Source: Bog-159 sp050008575 (lineage in GTDB: Bacteria > Acidobacteriota > Terriglobia > Bryobacterales > Bryobacteraceae). Taken from it: a stretch of DNA of 64,000 nucleotides. The notes beneath the pieces were generated by a model. The model worked only from the letters and a program-made list of their open reading frames with translations, had not been told where the DNA came from and did not search any database. The stretch lies in assembly GCA_050008575.1 (NCBI GenBank), contig JBEKMJ010000007.1, positions 1 to 64,000 of the forward strand. The letters run 5' to 3'. The first letter of the stretch is position 1; every line of letters begins with the position of its first letter. Below, piece by piece: positions 16,661 to 25,109 of the stretch. Position numbers and translations under genes: made by a program.

Positions 16661-17849
16661 TTAGTGGGCGTCGCCAGGGAAGAGCGTGCGGAATTCGTCC
16701 GCTTCCGGATCCTTCTCGACACAGTCCGCCCAAGGGTGTGTGCTGGCGCCGGCCATGGAGAAATGGTACGGCGGACGCCACCGGACGAGGAAATACGCGT
16801 GTGGCCGCGGGGGAATGTGGGCATCCTCCATGCCGACCTGCCAGAGCTCCGGCCTCTGCTTGCAATGGCATGTTGGATCGATAAAATCAGGAACGTCCTT
16901 AACAGTCCGACGCCAGACATCGAGCGCCGCCCTGACGCCCCACGCCGACCGCTGGATTGCTTCTTTGGACGGGCCATCGAGCCAGGACAAGACGAAGTCG
17001 CGAGGGCTTAGCGCCACAGGGTCGACCCGTTCGATCTTGCCGGGCGCAACGTGATAGTGGCGTATCTGCCTCCGTCGCCAACCATCCCTGGCTTCTACGG
17101 TGTACTCGACGAGCACATCATCCGGCTGGACGGCGGCCTCAATCGGCTCGTCGATGAACCCGAGCTCATCTTCATTCAGCAACAGTTTCGCCGGCGCGCT
17201 TGCCTTGGTCTCCCAAATGCGATAGTAGATAGTTTGCCAATTCGATGAACACCAGGGGTACGTGCCCAGGGTCACGATGACGTGCCCCAAAGCTTGTCGC
17301 CGTCCGGGCGGTAATCGGCCGGCGAGATCAGCACGGCCTGCAAGTGTTGGGGGACGTAATTGTCCTTCGTGTAGCTGTTCTGTTCGCTCTCCCAGTATCG
17401 CCGCAACGATTGTCCTCCCATTGATAAATGTACGCCGACTCGTCATAGCCGCATTGAATTCCTACACCGGTTTCGACCACCAGGAACTTGCCGCTTCGAT
17501 GAATCTTAATATCGCCCAGAAACCCAGTCGTGTCCTGATCGGGGCACTTGACTTCTTCTGCCTCCGGATAGTACCGGCAAACGAGGCCGGCCTTAGCAAG
17601 CTCGGCAGTTAGCTGAAAGGCCGTGAGGATGTCTTCGTCGCTTCGCGTGAGGGGCGGCAAGCGGGATTCGATCCACTCCCGCAAGAGTTCCTTAATTTGT
17701 GCGAAATCGGGCGTGGCGCCTCGTGTATCCAGGTGTTCGCGCGAGTGACTCCGCGCGTGGTCCAACAGCGTTTTGAGTTGCTCCGGGACCGCGCCTTGGC
17801 CAAAGGCCGGCGCCGAGCAGGCAAATAGCAGGACAATCCAGCAGCGCAT
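16661..17849 (-). pseudogene. secreted protein of unknown function, broken by two frameshifts
   Basis: Three consecutive frames on the minus strand make one plausible protein. Part 1 (from ATG 17849) has a signal peptide (MRCWIVLLFACSAPAFG) and runs to about 17390. Part 2 continues as WESEQNSYTKDNYVPQHL to about 17280. Part 3 continues as HVIVTLGTYPWCSSNWQ to the stop at 16661. Both shifts go in the same direction, and sense runs smoothly across the junctions, so this is one gene with two indels, either decay or assembly error. I do not recognise the family. A small antitoxin-like gene ends just upstream of its start. Confidence 0.7.
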
Positions 17850-17853
17850 ACTA

Positions 17854-18006
17854 TCATTCTATGGCCCGCCCGCCCCGCAAGTGCCGGACATAAGCCGGCA
17901 CGTTCTTCATATCGGTCCGGTCCCGCCACATGCCAAACGCCGGATGAGAGCGGAGACTCCCCTTTGTTTTCGTGGCAGCCGGAGTCCTGCGCGGTTTTGA
18001 TTTCAT
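17854..18006 (-). CDS. small antitoxin-like protein
   Basis: A 50-residue basic protein starting at ATG 18006 with a strong ribosome site (GGGGAG, 5 bp spacer). Its C-terminal half (GMWRDRTDMKNVPAYVRHLR) resembles the toxin-binding tails of small antitoxins paired with PIN-type toxins, which often contain an AFGMWxDR motif. No PIN toxin lies next to it; the following gene is the frameshifted secreted protein 4 bp downstream. It may be an orphan antitoxin. The assignment rests on motif memory only. Confidence 0.45.
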   Translation of the reverse strand: MKSKPRRTPAATKTKGSLRSHPAFGMWRDRTDMKNVPAYVRHLRGGRAIE

Positions 18007-18030
18007 ATCTACTCCCCGACATACAGTAAA

Positions 18031-19620
18031 ATGAAGGTCCGGCTTATGAACGTTCCTCTGATCCTCCGCCTGGTAGGCCTGCGCTACAAGCTCCTGTGGG
18101 CCCAAACCCGCACGCGCAACGGACGGATCGCCCTGTTCTTCACCGGTTATGCGTTCGCCGTCCTCATCCTGATCCTGATGACCGCCGGGGGCATCGGCGC
18201 CGCTATACTTGCGGTACGCCAGGGCAAAGCCGAATTCGTCGCGCAGGCGGTGCTGGGCGGGCTGTTTCTGAACGCGCTGCTTGGGTCCGTGGTCACCGGA
18301 TTCGGCATCAACACCGCTTTCACCGACCAGGCCTTGCGCCGCTATGCGATCGGCGCCCGCGACCGGTTGGCCGCGCGCCACCTGACGGGCATCCTAGAGC
18401 CCGTCTGGATTTTCGTGCTGGGCCTCGACCTGGGCTTTTGCACGGGCCTGTACGCAATGGGCGCGGGCAGCTTCTGGCTGGGAGCCGTGGCGGTGGTGCT
18501 GCTGCTGATTGCGGATTACCTGCTGGCGCGCGTGTTCGCCACTCTGATCGAATGGCTCTCGCACGTCAAGGGCGGTACGGCGATCCTGTTCCTGATGCTT
18601 ATGGGCGTGTGCCTGCTGCCAAGCATATTGATCTCCAGGCTGGAAAAAGCGCATGGAGCGAAGGAAGCCATGCTGGCCATGCTGCAATACACGCCGCCGT
18701 TCGCCGCCGCCGCGCTGATGACGAATCCCGGCGCGGGCCTGATCCATCAATTCGGCCTGTTGGGCGCATGGATCGCGATTTTGCTGGTGGCTCTCGCGGC
18801 GATTGAGAAGCAGGCCGCGAAGCCGCGCAGCGCGGCTGCCGCGGTGGCCACCTGGGACAACCGTTACGAGCGCATCGCGTCCATCTTCGGGCCCGGGATG
18901 GCGCCGTTGGTGGGCAGAACGCTACGCTATTACGTGCGTTCTAATAAGGTGCGCTTCAACTACATCGCGGCCATTCCGTTGCTGGCGTTTCTCACGTTCA
19001 ACCACGCCAACGGCCAAGCCGGTCCGGAGCATTATTTCGTACGTGGGCTGGGCGCATTCGTCATCGCCGGATTCCTGGGCACGGCGGTGATGGCCACGAA
19101 CCAGTTCGGCTTCGACGCTTCGGGTTTTCGGCGCTACTTCCTCCTGCCGGTACCGGCCGGTGCGATCCTGCGCGCCTCCAGTTACACGGCGCTGTCCATG
19201 GGAGGCACGCTGGTGGCGGCCGCGCTGGTGCTCTGGTTGCTCTTCGCGCCGGTGCCGCTAGATGCGCGCATGGACTGTATGCTGCTGGCTTGCGGCGTGG
19301 GTGGGCTGTGCCTGTTCAACGCGCTGGCGATTTGGACTTCGCTGCTCGCGCCGCGCCCTACGAACTTCGAAACCACCTTCGGAAACCAGCTTTCGCTGAG
19401 CGCCAACGTATTGCTGATCGGCGGCGTGCTTCTGTGCGTGTTCGGCACGATGGCGCTGGACAAGGCCGCCGGTCCGGCCGCCGTGCTGAATTATTGGTGG
19501 GTGTCGATCCCCGCGGCGGCGCTGGCCATCGTTTTCTATCTCTATTCCCTGCGGTTGGGAGCGTCCTTATTTGTCAGCCGCCGGGAGCGCCTGTTGAACG
19601 CTCTTGAAGGACGGAATTAA
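18031..19620 (+). CDS. ABC-2 type exporter, membrane subunit
   Basis: Integral membrane protein of 529 residues with about 12 hydrophobic segments, paired with the ATPase gene that begins 15 bp after its stop. Layout (long hydrophilic loop at about 265-300, then LVGRTLRYYVRSNKVRFNYI) resembles large ABC-2 permeases. Two ATGs compete: 18031, and 18046, which has AAGG at 8 bp spacing and may be the true start. It is divergent from the antitoxin-like gene. Cargo is unknown. Confidence 0.8.
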   Translation: MKVRLMNVPLILRLVGLRYKLLWAQTRTRNGRIALFFTGYAFAVLILILMTAGGIGAAILAVRQGKAEFVAQAVLGGLFLNALLGSVVTGFGINTAFTDQALRRYAIGARDRLAARHLTGILEPVWIFVLGLDLGFCTGLYAMGAGSFWLGAVAVVLLLIADYLLARVFATLIEWLSHVKGGTAILFLMLMGVCLLPSILISRLEKAHGAKEAMLAMLQYTPPFAAAALMTNPGAGLIHQFGLLGAWIAILLVALAAIEKQAAKPRSAAAAVATWDNRYERIASIFGPGMAPLVGRTLRYYVRSNKVRFNYIAAIPLLAFLTFNHANGQAGPEHYFVRGLGAFVIAGFLGTAVMATNQFGFDASGFRRYFLLPVPAGAILRASSYTALSMGGTLVAAALVLWLLFAPVPLDARMDCMLLACGVGGLCLFNALAIWTSLLAPRPTNFETTFGNQLSLSANVLLIGGVLLCVFGTMALDKAAGPAAVLNYWWVSIPAAALAIVFYLYSLRLGASLFVSRRERLLNALEGRN

Positions 19621-19635
19621 GCATTGAACCCTGCC

Positions 19636-20409
19636 ATGACGCCTGCCATCGAAGTCGCCAACTTAACCAAGAAATATGGGGAGACCGTCGCCGTGGAGAA
19701 TCTTTCCCTGACGGTGCCGGGCGGAACCATGTTCGGCTTCCTGGGGCCGAACGGCTCGGGGAAGAGCACCACCATCGGTTGCCTGACCGGGTTGCTCGAT
19801 CCCACCGCGGGCGAGATCCGCATTCTGGGCGAGCCGTTTCACGATAGCGCGGTGGCGCTGAAGCGGCGCATGGGCGTGATGCCGGAATCGCTAGGCCTGT
19901 TCGATGCGCTCTACGCGCACGAGTTCCTCTTCTTTCAGGCCCGCATGTTCGGCCTGGACGAAGAGACGGCGCGCCGCCGTGTGAGCGAGTTGCTGGACGC
20001 CATGGAACTCGGCGGCACGGGCAAGAAGCGGCTCTCGGAATTCAGCGCCGGCATGCGCAAGCGCGTGGCGTTCGCGGCCGCGGTGATTCATGGGCCGGAC
20101 CTGCTGTTCCTGGACGAGCCGTTTGAGAGCATCGACCCGGCCGGCGTGGCCTCCATCAAGCAGTGGCTGCACAAAATCACCGCGCAAGGCCGCACGGTTT
20201 TTCTGACCACGCACGTGCTGGAGACGGTGGAGCGGCTGTGCTCCCAGGTGGCCATCATCACCAAACCCGGCAAACTGGTGTGGCAGGGAGATATTAGCGC
20301 GCTCGACCGGGACGGCACGATTTCCCATGACGGCAAGGAATTCCGCACACTGGAGCAGTTGTTCCTGCATCTGACCGGCGAGCGGTACGCGCAACTGGAG
20401 TGGCTGTAG
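19636..20409 (+). CDS. ABC transporter ATP-binding protein
   Basis: ATPase of an ABC-2 exporter, 257 residues from the ATG at 19636 (an in-frame TTG at 19624 is an alternative). Walker A is GPNGSGKST, the signature is SEFSAGMRKRV (a variant of LSGGQ), Walker B is DLLFLDEPF, and the H-loop is TTHVLE. It works with the upstream permease. The variant signature (FSAGM) occurs in several exporter families and does not itself suggest inactivity. Confidence 0.9.
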   Translation: MTPAIEVANLTKKYGETVAVENLSLTVPGGTMFGFLGPNGSGKSTTIGCLTGLLDPTAGEIRILGEPFHDSAVALKRRMGVMPESLGLFDALYAHEFLFFQARMFGLDEETARRRVSELLDAMELGGTGKKRLSEFSAGMRKRVAFAAAVIHGPDLLFLDEPFESIDPAGVASIKQWLHKITAQGRTVFLTTHVLETVERLCSQVAIITKPGKLVWQGDISALDRDGTISHDGKEFRTLEQLFLHLTGERYAQLEWL

Positions 20410-20476
20410 GACAGGCAGGTCCGGAGACCCGCGCACGGTCGAAAACCCACTGCGTTTCGACATTCCGTCCGCCGCC

Positions 20477-20545
20477 GTGGGGCAGGCTCGCAGCCTGCGC
20501 GGGCCTCGCAGGCCCGCTCTTCGGCGGCGCACGGCGCCGCCCCAC
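20477..20545 (-). repeat. triple-hairpin repeat, CCCCAC family
   Basis: Inverted copy of the aroA-mutL repeat: the same three hairpins (GGCGGCGC, GCGGGCC, GCAGGCTGC words) read on the minus strand. It lies downstream of the ABC ATPase gene. Confidence 0.8.
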
Positions 20546-20570
20546 GGGTGCGTTTTCGAGGGTGCCCCAC

Positions 20571-20757
20571 AAAAGAAAAACCGCATCGGAGCGGCTCTGA
20601 GGACCGGCTAGAGCCTTCTGCCGATGCGGCTCGCCCAGGTCGGGCTGGGATCCGGCGGCGGACCATCTGGATGGACCGGCACTCCTGGTAAGGTCCGCGT
20701 CCAAACTTTCCTCGCCACGAATGCCAGATGACTACCGCAACCTCAGACCCCCGGGGA
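20571..20757 (-). ncRNA. candidate structured RNA 2 with terminator
   Basis: On the minus strand a GC-rich region ends in a long hairpin (CCGCATCGG ... CCGATGCGG, 20581-20629, with an inner GGCTCT/AGAGCC stem) followed by TTTTTCTTTT. Upstream, CATCTGG (20730-20724) can pair with CCAGATG (20670-20664), and GCGGACC (20698-20692) with GGTCCGC (20664-20658), in an interleaved, pseudoknot-like order. No coding frame fits. The 5' end is unknown; a TATACG at 20766-20761 might be a -10 box. It may be a separate RNA or the second part of one transcript with RNA 1. Confidence 0.5.
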
Positions 20758-20776
20758 GATCGTATAATGCCGTGAC

Positions 20777-20934
20777 AAAAAAACCCCTCTGTTGCAACCA
20801 ACAAGGGAAGACTAGCGAGCCCAAATACTGTTACCGGCACCGGCTCCCGCAAGCACGATGTCTTGTTGTGCTCGTTCCTCTTCCGCCTGCCTGTTGCAGC
20901 AGAGGGCAGGTTAAAAGTTACTTCGCCAATTCAT
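20777..20934 (-). ncRNA. candidate rod-shaped small RNA 1 with promoter and terminator
   Basis: A transcript of about 158 nt is predicted on the minus strand, from the promoter at 20968-20940 to a T7 tract at 20783-20777. The ends pair over 13 bp with one mismatch (CCCTCTGcTGCAAC with GTTGCAaCAGAGGG). Further inside, GGAAGA pairs with TCTTCC and CGAGC with GCTCG, giving a long rod with internal loops. This layout resembles 6S RNA, but I cannot confirm the family. The 3' half also forms a compact terminator hairpin. An alternative CTGCC/GGCAG pairing competes with the closing stem. Confidence 0.55.
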
Positions 20935-20939
20935 CACCG

Positions 20940-20968
20940 AAAATAGCAACCTGATCGCCAAGTGTCAA
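20940..20968 (-). promoter_or_regulatory. sigma70-type promoter for small RNA 1
   Basis: TTGACA (20968-20963), a 17-bp spacer, and TATTTT (20945-20940) on the minus strand. The -35 box is perfect and the spacing ideal. It faces away from the heparinase-like gene and towards the candidate RNA. Confidence 0.6.
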
Positions 20969-21053
20969 TGCTTTGTATCCTGCTGAAATAGCGCAACGTC
21001 TTCGAATTCACCTTTCCGCGGGGCGTGGCCCGCTGGGCGGGCAGTGTGTCGCT

Positions 21054-22418
21054 ATGACACAATCGGTGTGGATGCAGCTTCGCTGGATTTCCGCTTTCGC
21101 GCTCGCCGTGGCCTCGCTGGCTGGCATGGCCTCCGGCCAGGACGAAAGCCTGCGGGCGGACGCCCCGCACCCCCGCATCCTCCTGGGGGCCAGGAGGCTG
21201 CGGCTGCTGCGCCGCGAACGCGAGCGCCAGTCGATGCGCTGGAATCAGTTTCATCTGCTGATCGCGGGCAAAGCACCCATGCCCGAGCCGGGGTTCGCGC
21301 AGGCGCTGTATTATCAAGTGTCCGGCGATGCCGAAGCGGGCCGGCAGGCCATCGCATGGGCGCTGGGCCCCGGCGCCGATCTCCGCCAACTGGCGTTGGC
21401 TTTCGACTGGTGCCAGGATATTCTGACGGAGGCGCAATCCAAGAACCTGGCGGCGAAAATCGCGCGCGGCATGCAGCAGAGCCGCCGCGACTCGTCCGTG
21501 TCCGCGGTCCGCTCCCGCCTGTTGGCTGCGGTCGCACTATCCGGGCAGCTTCCGGACGTCCCGGAACGGGAGATCGCACAGGTGGTGCGCACGTGGTGGG
21601 AGGGCGAGATTCTCCCCGCAATCAATGGCGGCCGCGAGGCGGTGGCGCGCGACGACGCATACGCTCTGATGGAGATTCTCCACGTGGTGCGCGACAACTT
21701 TAACCAGGATCTGCGCGAGGGCGCGCCCCATTTTTTCACCGATATGCCCTCCGTGCAGCTTCTGAGCTACTATCCAGCCACGTTTCCGGCGGGCGAAAAC
21801 GACTACCGCATTCCCGCCGCGGCGCACGCGGACGGCCAGCCGGACCTGCGCCGCGCGACTCTCTCCCGCGCCGCGGAACTGAGCATGGTGGCTTACGATA
21901 GCAACGCGCCCGGCAGCCAGATTCTGCAAGGCTGGTTGATGAACGACCACTTCCTGCTGCGCGGAACATACGGCGCGCCTTATGAATTTCTGTGGGCCAA
22001 TCCGTACCAGCCGGGCCTCAGCTATTTGCAGGCGCCGCTGGTGCTGCACGATAGCGCCTTCGGACGCTTGTTCGTGCGGTCCAGTTGGGATGAATCCGCC
22101 GCCTGGCTGGGATTCTTCTCGCGCGGGCTGCAGATGTTTCAGGATGGCGCCGTTTCCGTGCTCGATCCGCACGCCGACGCCGGGCCTCTGGACCTGGGAC
22201 GCGCCATGATCCTGTTCGGCGCGCACACGCAGAAATTCAAAGTCGCGGTGGAAGGCAACCAGCCCGTATTTGTGGTGGGATTGAAGCCCCGTCAGAATTA
22301 TCTGATCGAGGTCGATGACGAAGAATTGTCGGAACAACAGAGCGACCCCGGAGGCATTCTGGATCTGGATGTGCCGCATGACAGGGAGGTCGGCGTGCGG
22401 CTGCGGATGACGCCGTGA
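21054..22418 (+). CDS. secreted heparinase II/III-like polysaccharide lyase-type protein
   Basis: A 454-residue protein with a signal peptide (WISAFALAVASLAGMASG) starting at ATG 21054; the in-frame extension upstream lacks a ribosome site and overlaps the small-RNA promoter. The segment HPRILLGARRLRLLRRERER after the signal, the alpha-helical middle, and the beta-rich C-terminus with SAFGRLFVRSSWDESAAWLGF resemble heparinase II/III-like proteins. No catalytic residues can be assigned with certainty. It stands alone, and the TIR gene follows after 48 bp. The function is tentative. Confidence 0.6.
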   Translation: MTQSVWMQLRWISAFALAVASLAGMASGQDESLRADAPHPRILLGARRLRLLRRERERQSMRWNQFHLLIAGKAPMPEPGFAQALYYQVSGDAEAGRQAIAWALGPGADLRQLALAFDWCQDILTEAQSKNLAAKIARGMQQSRRDSSVSAVRSRLLAAVALSGQLPDVPEREIAQVVRTWWEGEILPAINGGREAVARDDAYALMEILHVVRDNFNQDLREGAPHFFTDMPSVQLLSYYPATFPAGENDYRIPAAAHADGQPDLRRATLSRAAELSMVAYDSNAPGSQILQGWLMNDHFLLRGTYGAPYEFLWANPYQPGLSYLQAPLVLHDSAFGRLFVRSSWDESAAWLGFFSRGLQMFQDGAVSVLDPHADAGPLDLGRAMILFGAHTQKFKVAVEGNQPVFVVGLKPRQNYLIEVDDEELSEQQSDPGGILDLDVPHDREVGVRLRMTP

Positions 22419-22466
22419 CTTGATTTTCCACATTTTTGGTATCGTTTAGGGCCGGCAGGCTCAGCT

Positions 22467-23624
22467 ATGGAACGCGTCGAGAAAACCGTCTTTCTCAGTT
22501 ATCGCCGCACCAATATTCCGTGGGCCCTCGCGATCTACCAGAACCTGACGCAGAACGGATTTGATGTTTTCTTCGATTACAACGGCATCGCCAGTGGCGA
22601 CTTCGAGGGCGTCATCCTGGGGAACATAATCGCGCGGGCGCATTTTCTGGTCCTGCTCACGCCCTCCGCGCTGGAGCGTTGCGGCGATCCGGGGGACTGG
22701 CTGCGCCGCGAAATAGAGACGGCCTTGGCTCACCAGCGCAACATCGTGCCGCTGATGCTGGAAGGCTTCGATTTCGGTACACCCACCATTGCCAGTCAAC
22801 TGACCGGCGCACTCGCCGATCTCAGGCGGTACAACGGACTAAGCATCCCACCAGACTACTTTCTGGAGGCCATGGATCGCTTGCGCGGCAGGTATCTGAA
22901 TGTGCCGCTGACCGCGGTGCTACTCCCGGCGTCTCTCCCCGCCCAACAAGCCGCTACGGAACAGAAGGCAGCGGCTGGCGCGGCTCCGGCGGTCCAAGAA
23001 AAAGAGCTGACGGCCCAACAATGGTTTGAGCGAGGGTTTGCCGCTGCCGGTGTTGATGAACAGTTGCGCTTCTACAGCGAGGCCATCCGGCTCAAGCCGG
23101 ACTTTGCCTTCGCCTACTGCAATCGGGGCATTGCGCGCAGCCTCAAGAGCGACCTGGAGGGCGCGCTGCACGATTATAGCGAAGCCATCCGGCTCAAGCC
23201 GGACCATCCAAACGCATTCGCCTGCCGGGCCGTCGTGCGCCGCATCAAAGGCGACGTGGAGGGCGCGCTGGAGGATTACACCGAGGCCATCCGGCTCAAG
23301 CCGGACTATGGCGATGCCTTCAACAACCGGGGCATTGCGCGTTACGCCAAAGGCGATGTGGAGGGCGCGCTGCGGGATCACAATGAGGCCGTCCGGCTCA
23401 AGCCGGACTCTGCCGAGATCTTCAACAACCGGGGCATTGCGCGCCGCGCCAAAGGCGACGTGGAGGGCGCACTGGAAGATTACACCGAGGCCATCCGGCT
23501 CAACCCGGACTATGCTGACGCTTTCAACAACCGGAGCATCGCGCGCCGCGCCAAAGGCGACGTGCAGCGCGCGCGACAGGATTTCGCCGAGGCCATCCGG
23601 CTCGGATACAAACCGAAAGTTTAG
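22467..23624 (+). CDS. TIR domain protein with C-terminal tetratricopeptide repeats
   Basis: Residues 7-130 form a TIR domain: VFLSYRRTN at the start, a conserved helix DWLRREIETAL containing the Glu (E82) expected for TIR NADases, and NIVPLMLEGFDF. An Ala/Gln-rich linker (about 155-180) leads to five to six near-identical 34-residue TPR units (about 184-380), each with AIRLKPD and KGDVEGAL. Bacterial TIR-TPR proteins are often NAD-degrading effectors or scaffolds. It precedes HicAB-like genes. The Glu and fold suggest an active enzyme, but this is inference. Confidence 0.88.
   Translation: MERVEKTVFLSYRRTNIPWALAIYQNLTQNGFDVFFDYNGIASGDFEGVILGNIIARAHFLVLLTPSALERCGDPGDWLRREIETALAHQRNIVPLMLEGFDFGTPTIASQLTGALADLRRYNGLSIPPDYFLEAMDRLRGRYLNVPLTAVLLPASLPAQQAATEQKAAAGAAPAVQEKELTAQQWFERGFAAAGVDEQLRFYSEAIRLKPDFAFAYCNRGIARSLKSDLEGALHDYSEAIRLKPDHPNAFACRAVVRRIKGDVEGALEDYTEAIRLKPDYGDAFNNRGIARYAKGDVEGALRDHNEAVRLKPDSAEIFNNRGIARRAKGDVEGALEDYTEAIRLNPDYADAFNNRSIARRAKGDVQRARQDFAEAIRLGYKPKV
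23080..23604 (+). repeat. 102-bp tandem repeats encoding TPR units
   Basis: The word GCCATCCGGCTCAAGCCGGA recurs with small changes every 102 bp (near 23080, 23182, 23284, 23386, 23488 and 23590). The copies are more similar at DNA level than protein function requires, pointing to recent duplication or gene conversion within the TIR-TPR gene. Confidence 0.85.
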
Positions 23625-23666
23625 GCGCTCGCAGCCCGTCCGAGCTTCCACCGTGCTCGCACAGAT

Positions 23667-23897
23667 TTGTGCGATACTCAAACTGTCAAGGGAAGCGAGT
23701 TTCTGCGGAAGTTGCAGCGGCTGGCCCGTCGCCGCGGACTTGGCTTCCAATATAATTCCAGTCTCGGCAAGGGCAGCCGTGGGCGTGTTTGGCTCGAAAC
23801 GGAGTCGACCATCCTGAAGGACCCGAAAAAGGAACTGGGCACGGGGCTTCTTCGGTCGATGTGCCGCGACTTGAAGATTGAACCCCGCGATCTGTAA
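23667..23897 (+). CDS. HicA-like mRNA interferase toxin
   Basis: A 76-residue basic protein of the HicA family: VKGSEFLRKLQRLARRRGL at the N-terminus, then GKGSRGRVWL. The catalytic His usually found in SHG/GSH appears as Arg here (GKGSRGRVW), which may reduce activity. A TTG start is the only suitable one, since the family start (xKGSEFLRKL) lies seven codons later and is preceded by GTC. It is followed 14 bp later by a HicB-like antitoxin. Confidence 0.75.
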   Translation: MCDTQTVKGSEFLRKLQRLARRRGLGFQYNSSLGKGSRGRVWLETESTILKDPKKELGTGLLRSMCRDLKIEPRDL

Positions 23898-23911
23898 AGG
23901 AAGGAAACTCG

Positions 23912-24712
23912 ATGTTCACTTTCGCGTACCCCGCAGTTTTCAACCGCGACGACGATGGACGCTGGCTAGTCAGCTTCCCCGACTTTCCAACCGCTCACAC
24001 GGACGGAGCGGATACAGGCGAAGCAATGGAGGAAGCCATCGATTGCCTGGGCAGTAGCATCGCCTTCGCCATGGCCGACAAAGCCGATGTAGACAAGCCA
24101 TCCCGTTTGAAACGCGGGCAGAAGCTGGTGCCCGTGCCGCTGTGGATCGTGGCCAAACTAGCTCTCTACTGGGCGATTCGCGAGCTTGGCATCAGCCAGT
24201 CGGAACTGGCCCGCCGCATCGACGTCCGTGAGACCGTGGTGCGCCGCATGCTCGACCCGAACCACGACACGAGACCGGAGAAGATTCAGGCGGCGCTCGA
24301 AGCCCTTGGGAAGCGGGTTGTCATGGCTTATGACGACGCCGCACGATCCCGCCATCCCCGCTCACAACGGCGGCAAGCGCTCCTCCCGGTACAACGCTGC
24401 CGTATTGCGGATGCTCGAAACAATTACCATCGCCCACATACCGATAATTCCCACCACGCCGCCCGCGTCGAAGAGCGGAAAGCGATGGCCGAACAGATTG
24501 CCCATCGGCTGGAAGAACAGCGCGATGTTACCCGCCACCAACAGCAATCGCAGCTCGGTGGGACTGAACTTCCAGTACGAGAGCTGGAACGTGCCGAGCG
24601 CATAGGCCGCCAGGTAGGCCTGGATCGACAGCATGAAGTAAGCCACCAGCAAGATCGCCGCCACCATGGGGCTCATGTAGCCCGACAAGCCCATGCCGCC
24701 CACCAGGAATAG
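23912..24712 (+). CDS. HicB-like antitoxin with abnormal C-terminal read-through
   Basis: Residues 1-145 match HicB antitoxins: a partial RNase H-like N-terminal fold (FTFAYPAVFNRDDDGRWLVSFPDFP) and a C-terminal helix-turn-helix (ISQSELARRIDVRETVVRRML). A good ribosome site (AAGGAA) precedes the start. A normal HicB of this type ends after GKRVVMAYDDAA; here no stop follows and the frame continues about 120 residues, antisense to the convergent phosphotransferase gene (24362-25054). The tail looks non-native (Gln/His/Arg-rich). The natural stop was probably lost. Confidence 0.75.
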   Translation: MFTFAYPAVFNRDDDGRWLVSFPDFPTAHTDGADTGEAMEEAIDCLGSSIAFAMADKADVDKPSRLKRGQKLVPVPLWIVAKLALYWAIRELGISQSELARRIDVRETVVRRMLDPNHDTRPEKIQAALEALGKRVVMAYDDAARSRHPRSQRRQALLPVQRCRIADARNNYHRPHTDNSHHAARVEERKAMAEQIAHRLEEQRDVTRHQQQSQLGGTELPVRELERAERIGRQVGLDRQHEVSHQQDRRHHGAHVARQAHAAHQE

Positions 24713-25054
24713 CGTCCCGAAGGCGTCGGTGATGTGGTCCACGTAAAAGCCGTAGCGCGGCCGCTGCCGGTTGCGCACGCGCGCCAGCGTACCATCCAGG
24801 CTGTCGCCCAGCCAGTTGGCGGCCAGCCAGAAGATCACCGCCAGCAGCATGTAGCGATTCCAGCGCGCCAACCAATAACACAGGCCGGCGAGGAACATGG
24901 CAACGAACCCGAGCAACGTGAGATGGTCGGAATTGACGCGGCGCGGCATGGCATTTGCCATGCGCACGAGCAGGCGCTTTTCGACGGGCGCGAAGAAGCT
25001 TTCCTGTTCGCGGCCCGCCTCGCGAAATTTCTCCGGTTTGTCCGGCATGTTCAT
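24362..25054 (-). CDS. CDP-alcohol phosphatidyltransferase family membrane protein
   Basis: Transfers a phosphoalcohol from a CDP-activated donor, usually in phospholipid synthesis. The full catalytic signature D-x2-D-G-x2-A-R-x8-G-x3-D-x3-D is visible (GDSLDGTLAR then GFYVDHITD, about residues 82-110). Five to six membrane helices follow and precede it. It is convergent with, and overlapped by, the extended HicB frame, and divergent from the metallophosphoesterase gene (55 bp). The acceptor alcohol is unknown. Confidence 0.85.
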   Translation of the reverse strand: MNMPDKPEKFREAGREQESFFAPVEKRLLVRMANAMPRRVNSDHLTLLGFVAMFLAGLCYWLARWNRYMLLAVIFWLAANWLGDSLDGTLARVRNRQRPRYGFYVDHITDAFGTLFLVGGMGLSGYMSPMVAAILLVAYFMLSIQAYLAAYALGTFQLSYWKFSPTELRLLLVAGNIALFFQPMGNLFGHRFPLFDAGGVVGIIGMWAMVIVSSIRNTAALYREERLPPL

Positions 25055-25109
25055 AGGATAGCTGTGCGCGCCGACGCCGGAAAAGCCGTTATATAATCGG
25101 AAGTCGTCG

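Noticed and set aside
20571..20757. RNase P RNA, because of GAGGAAAGT on the minus strand
   Set aside because: Only that short motif fits; the ACAGAA-type 3' core and the required length of 350-400 nt are missing.
20777..20934. SRP RNA or cobalamin riboswitch
   Set aside because: No GGAAG tetraloop region or B12-box was found; only the overall rod shape is notable.
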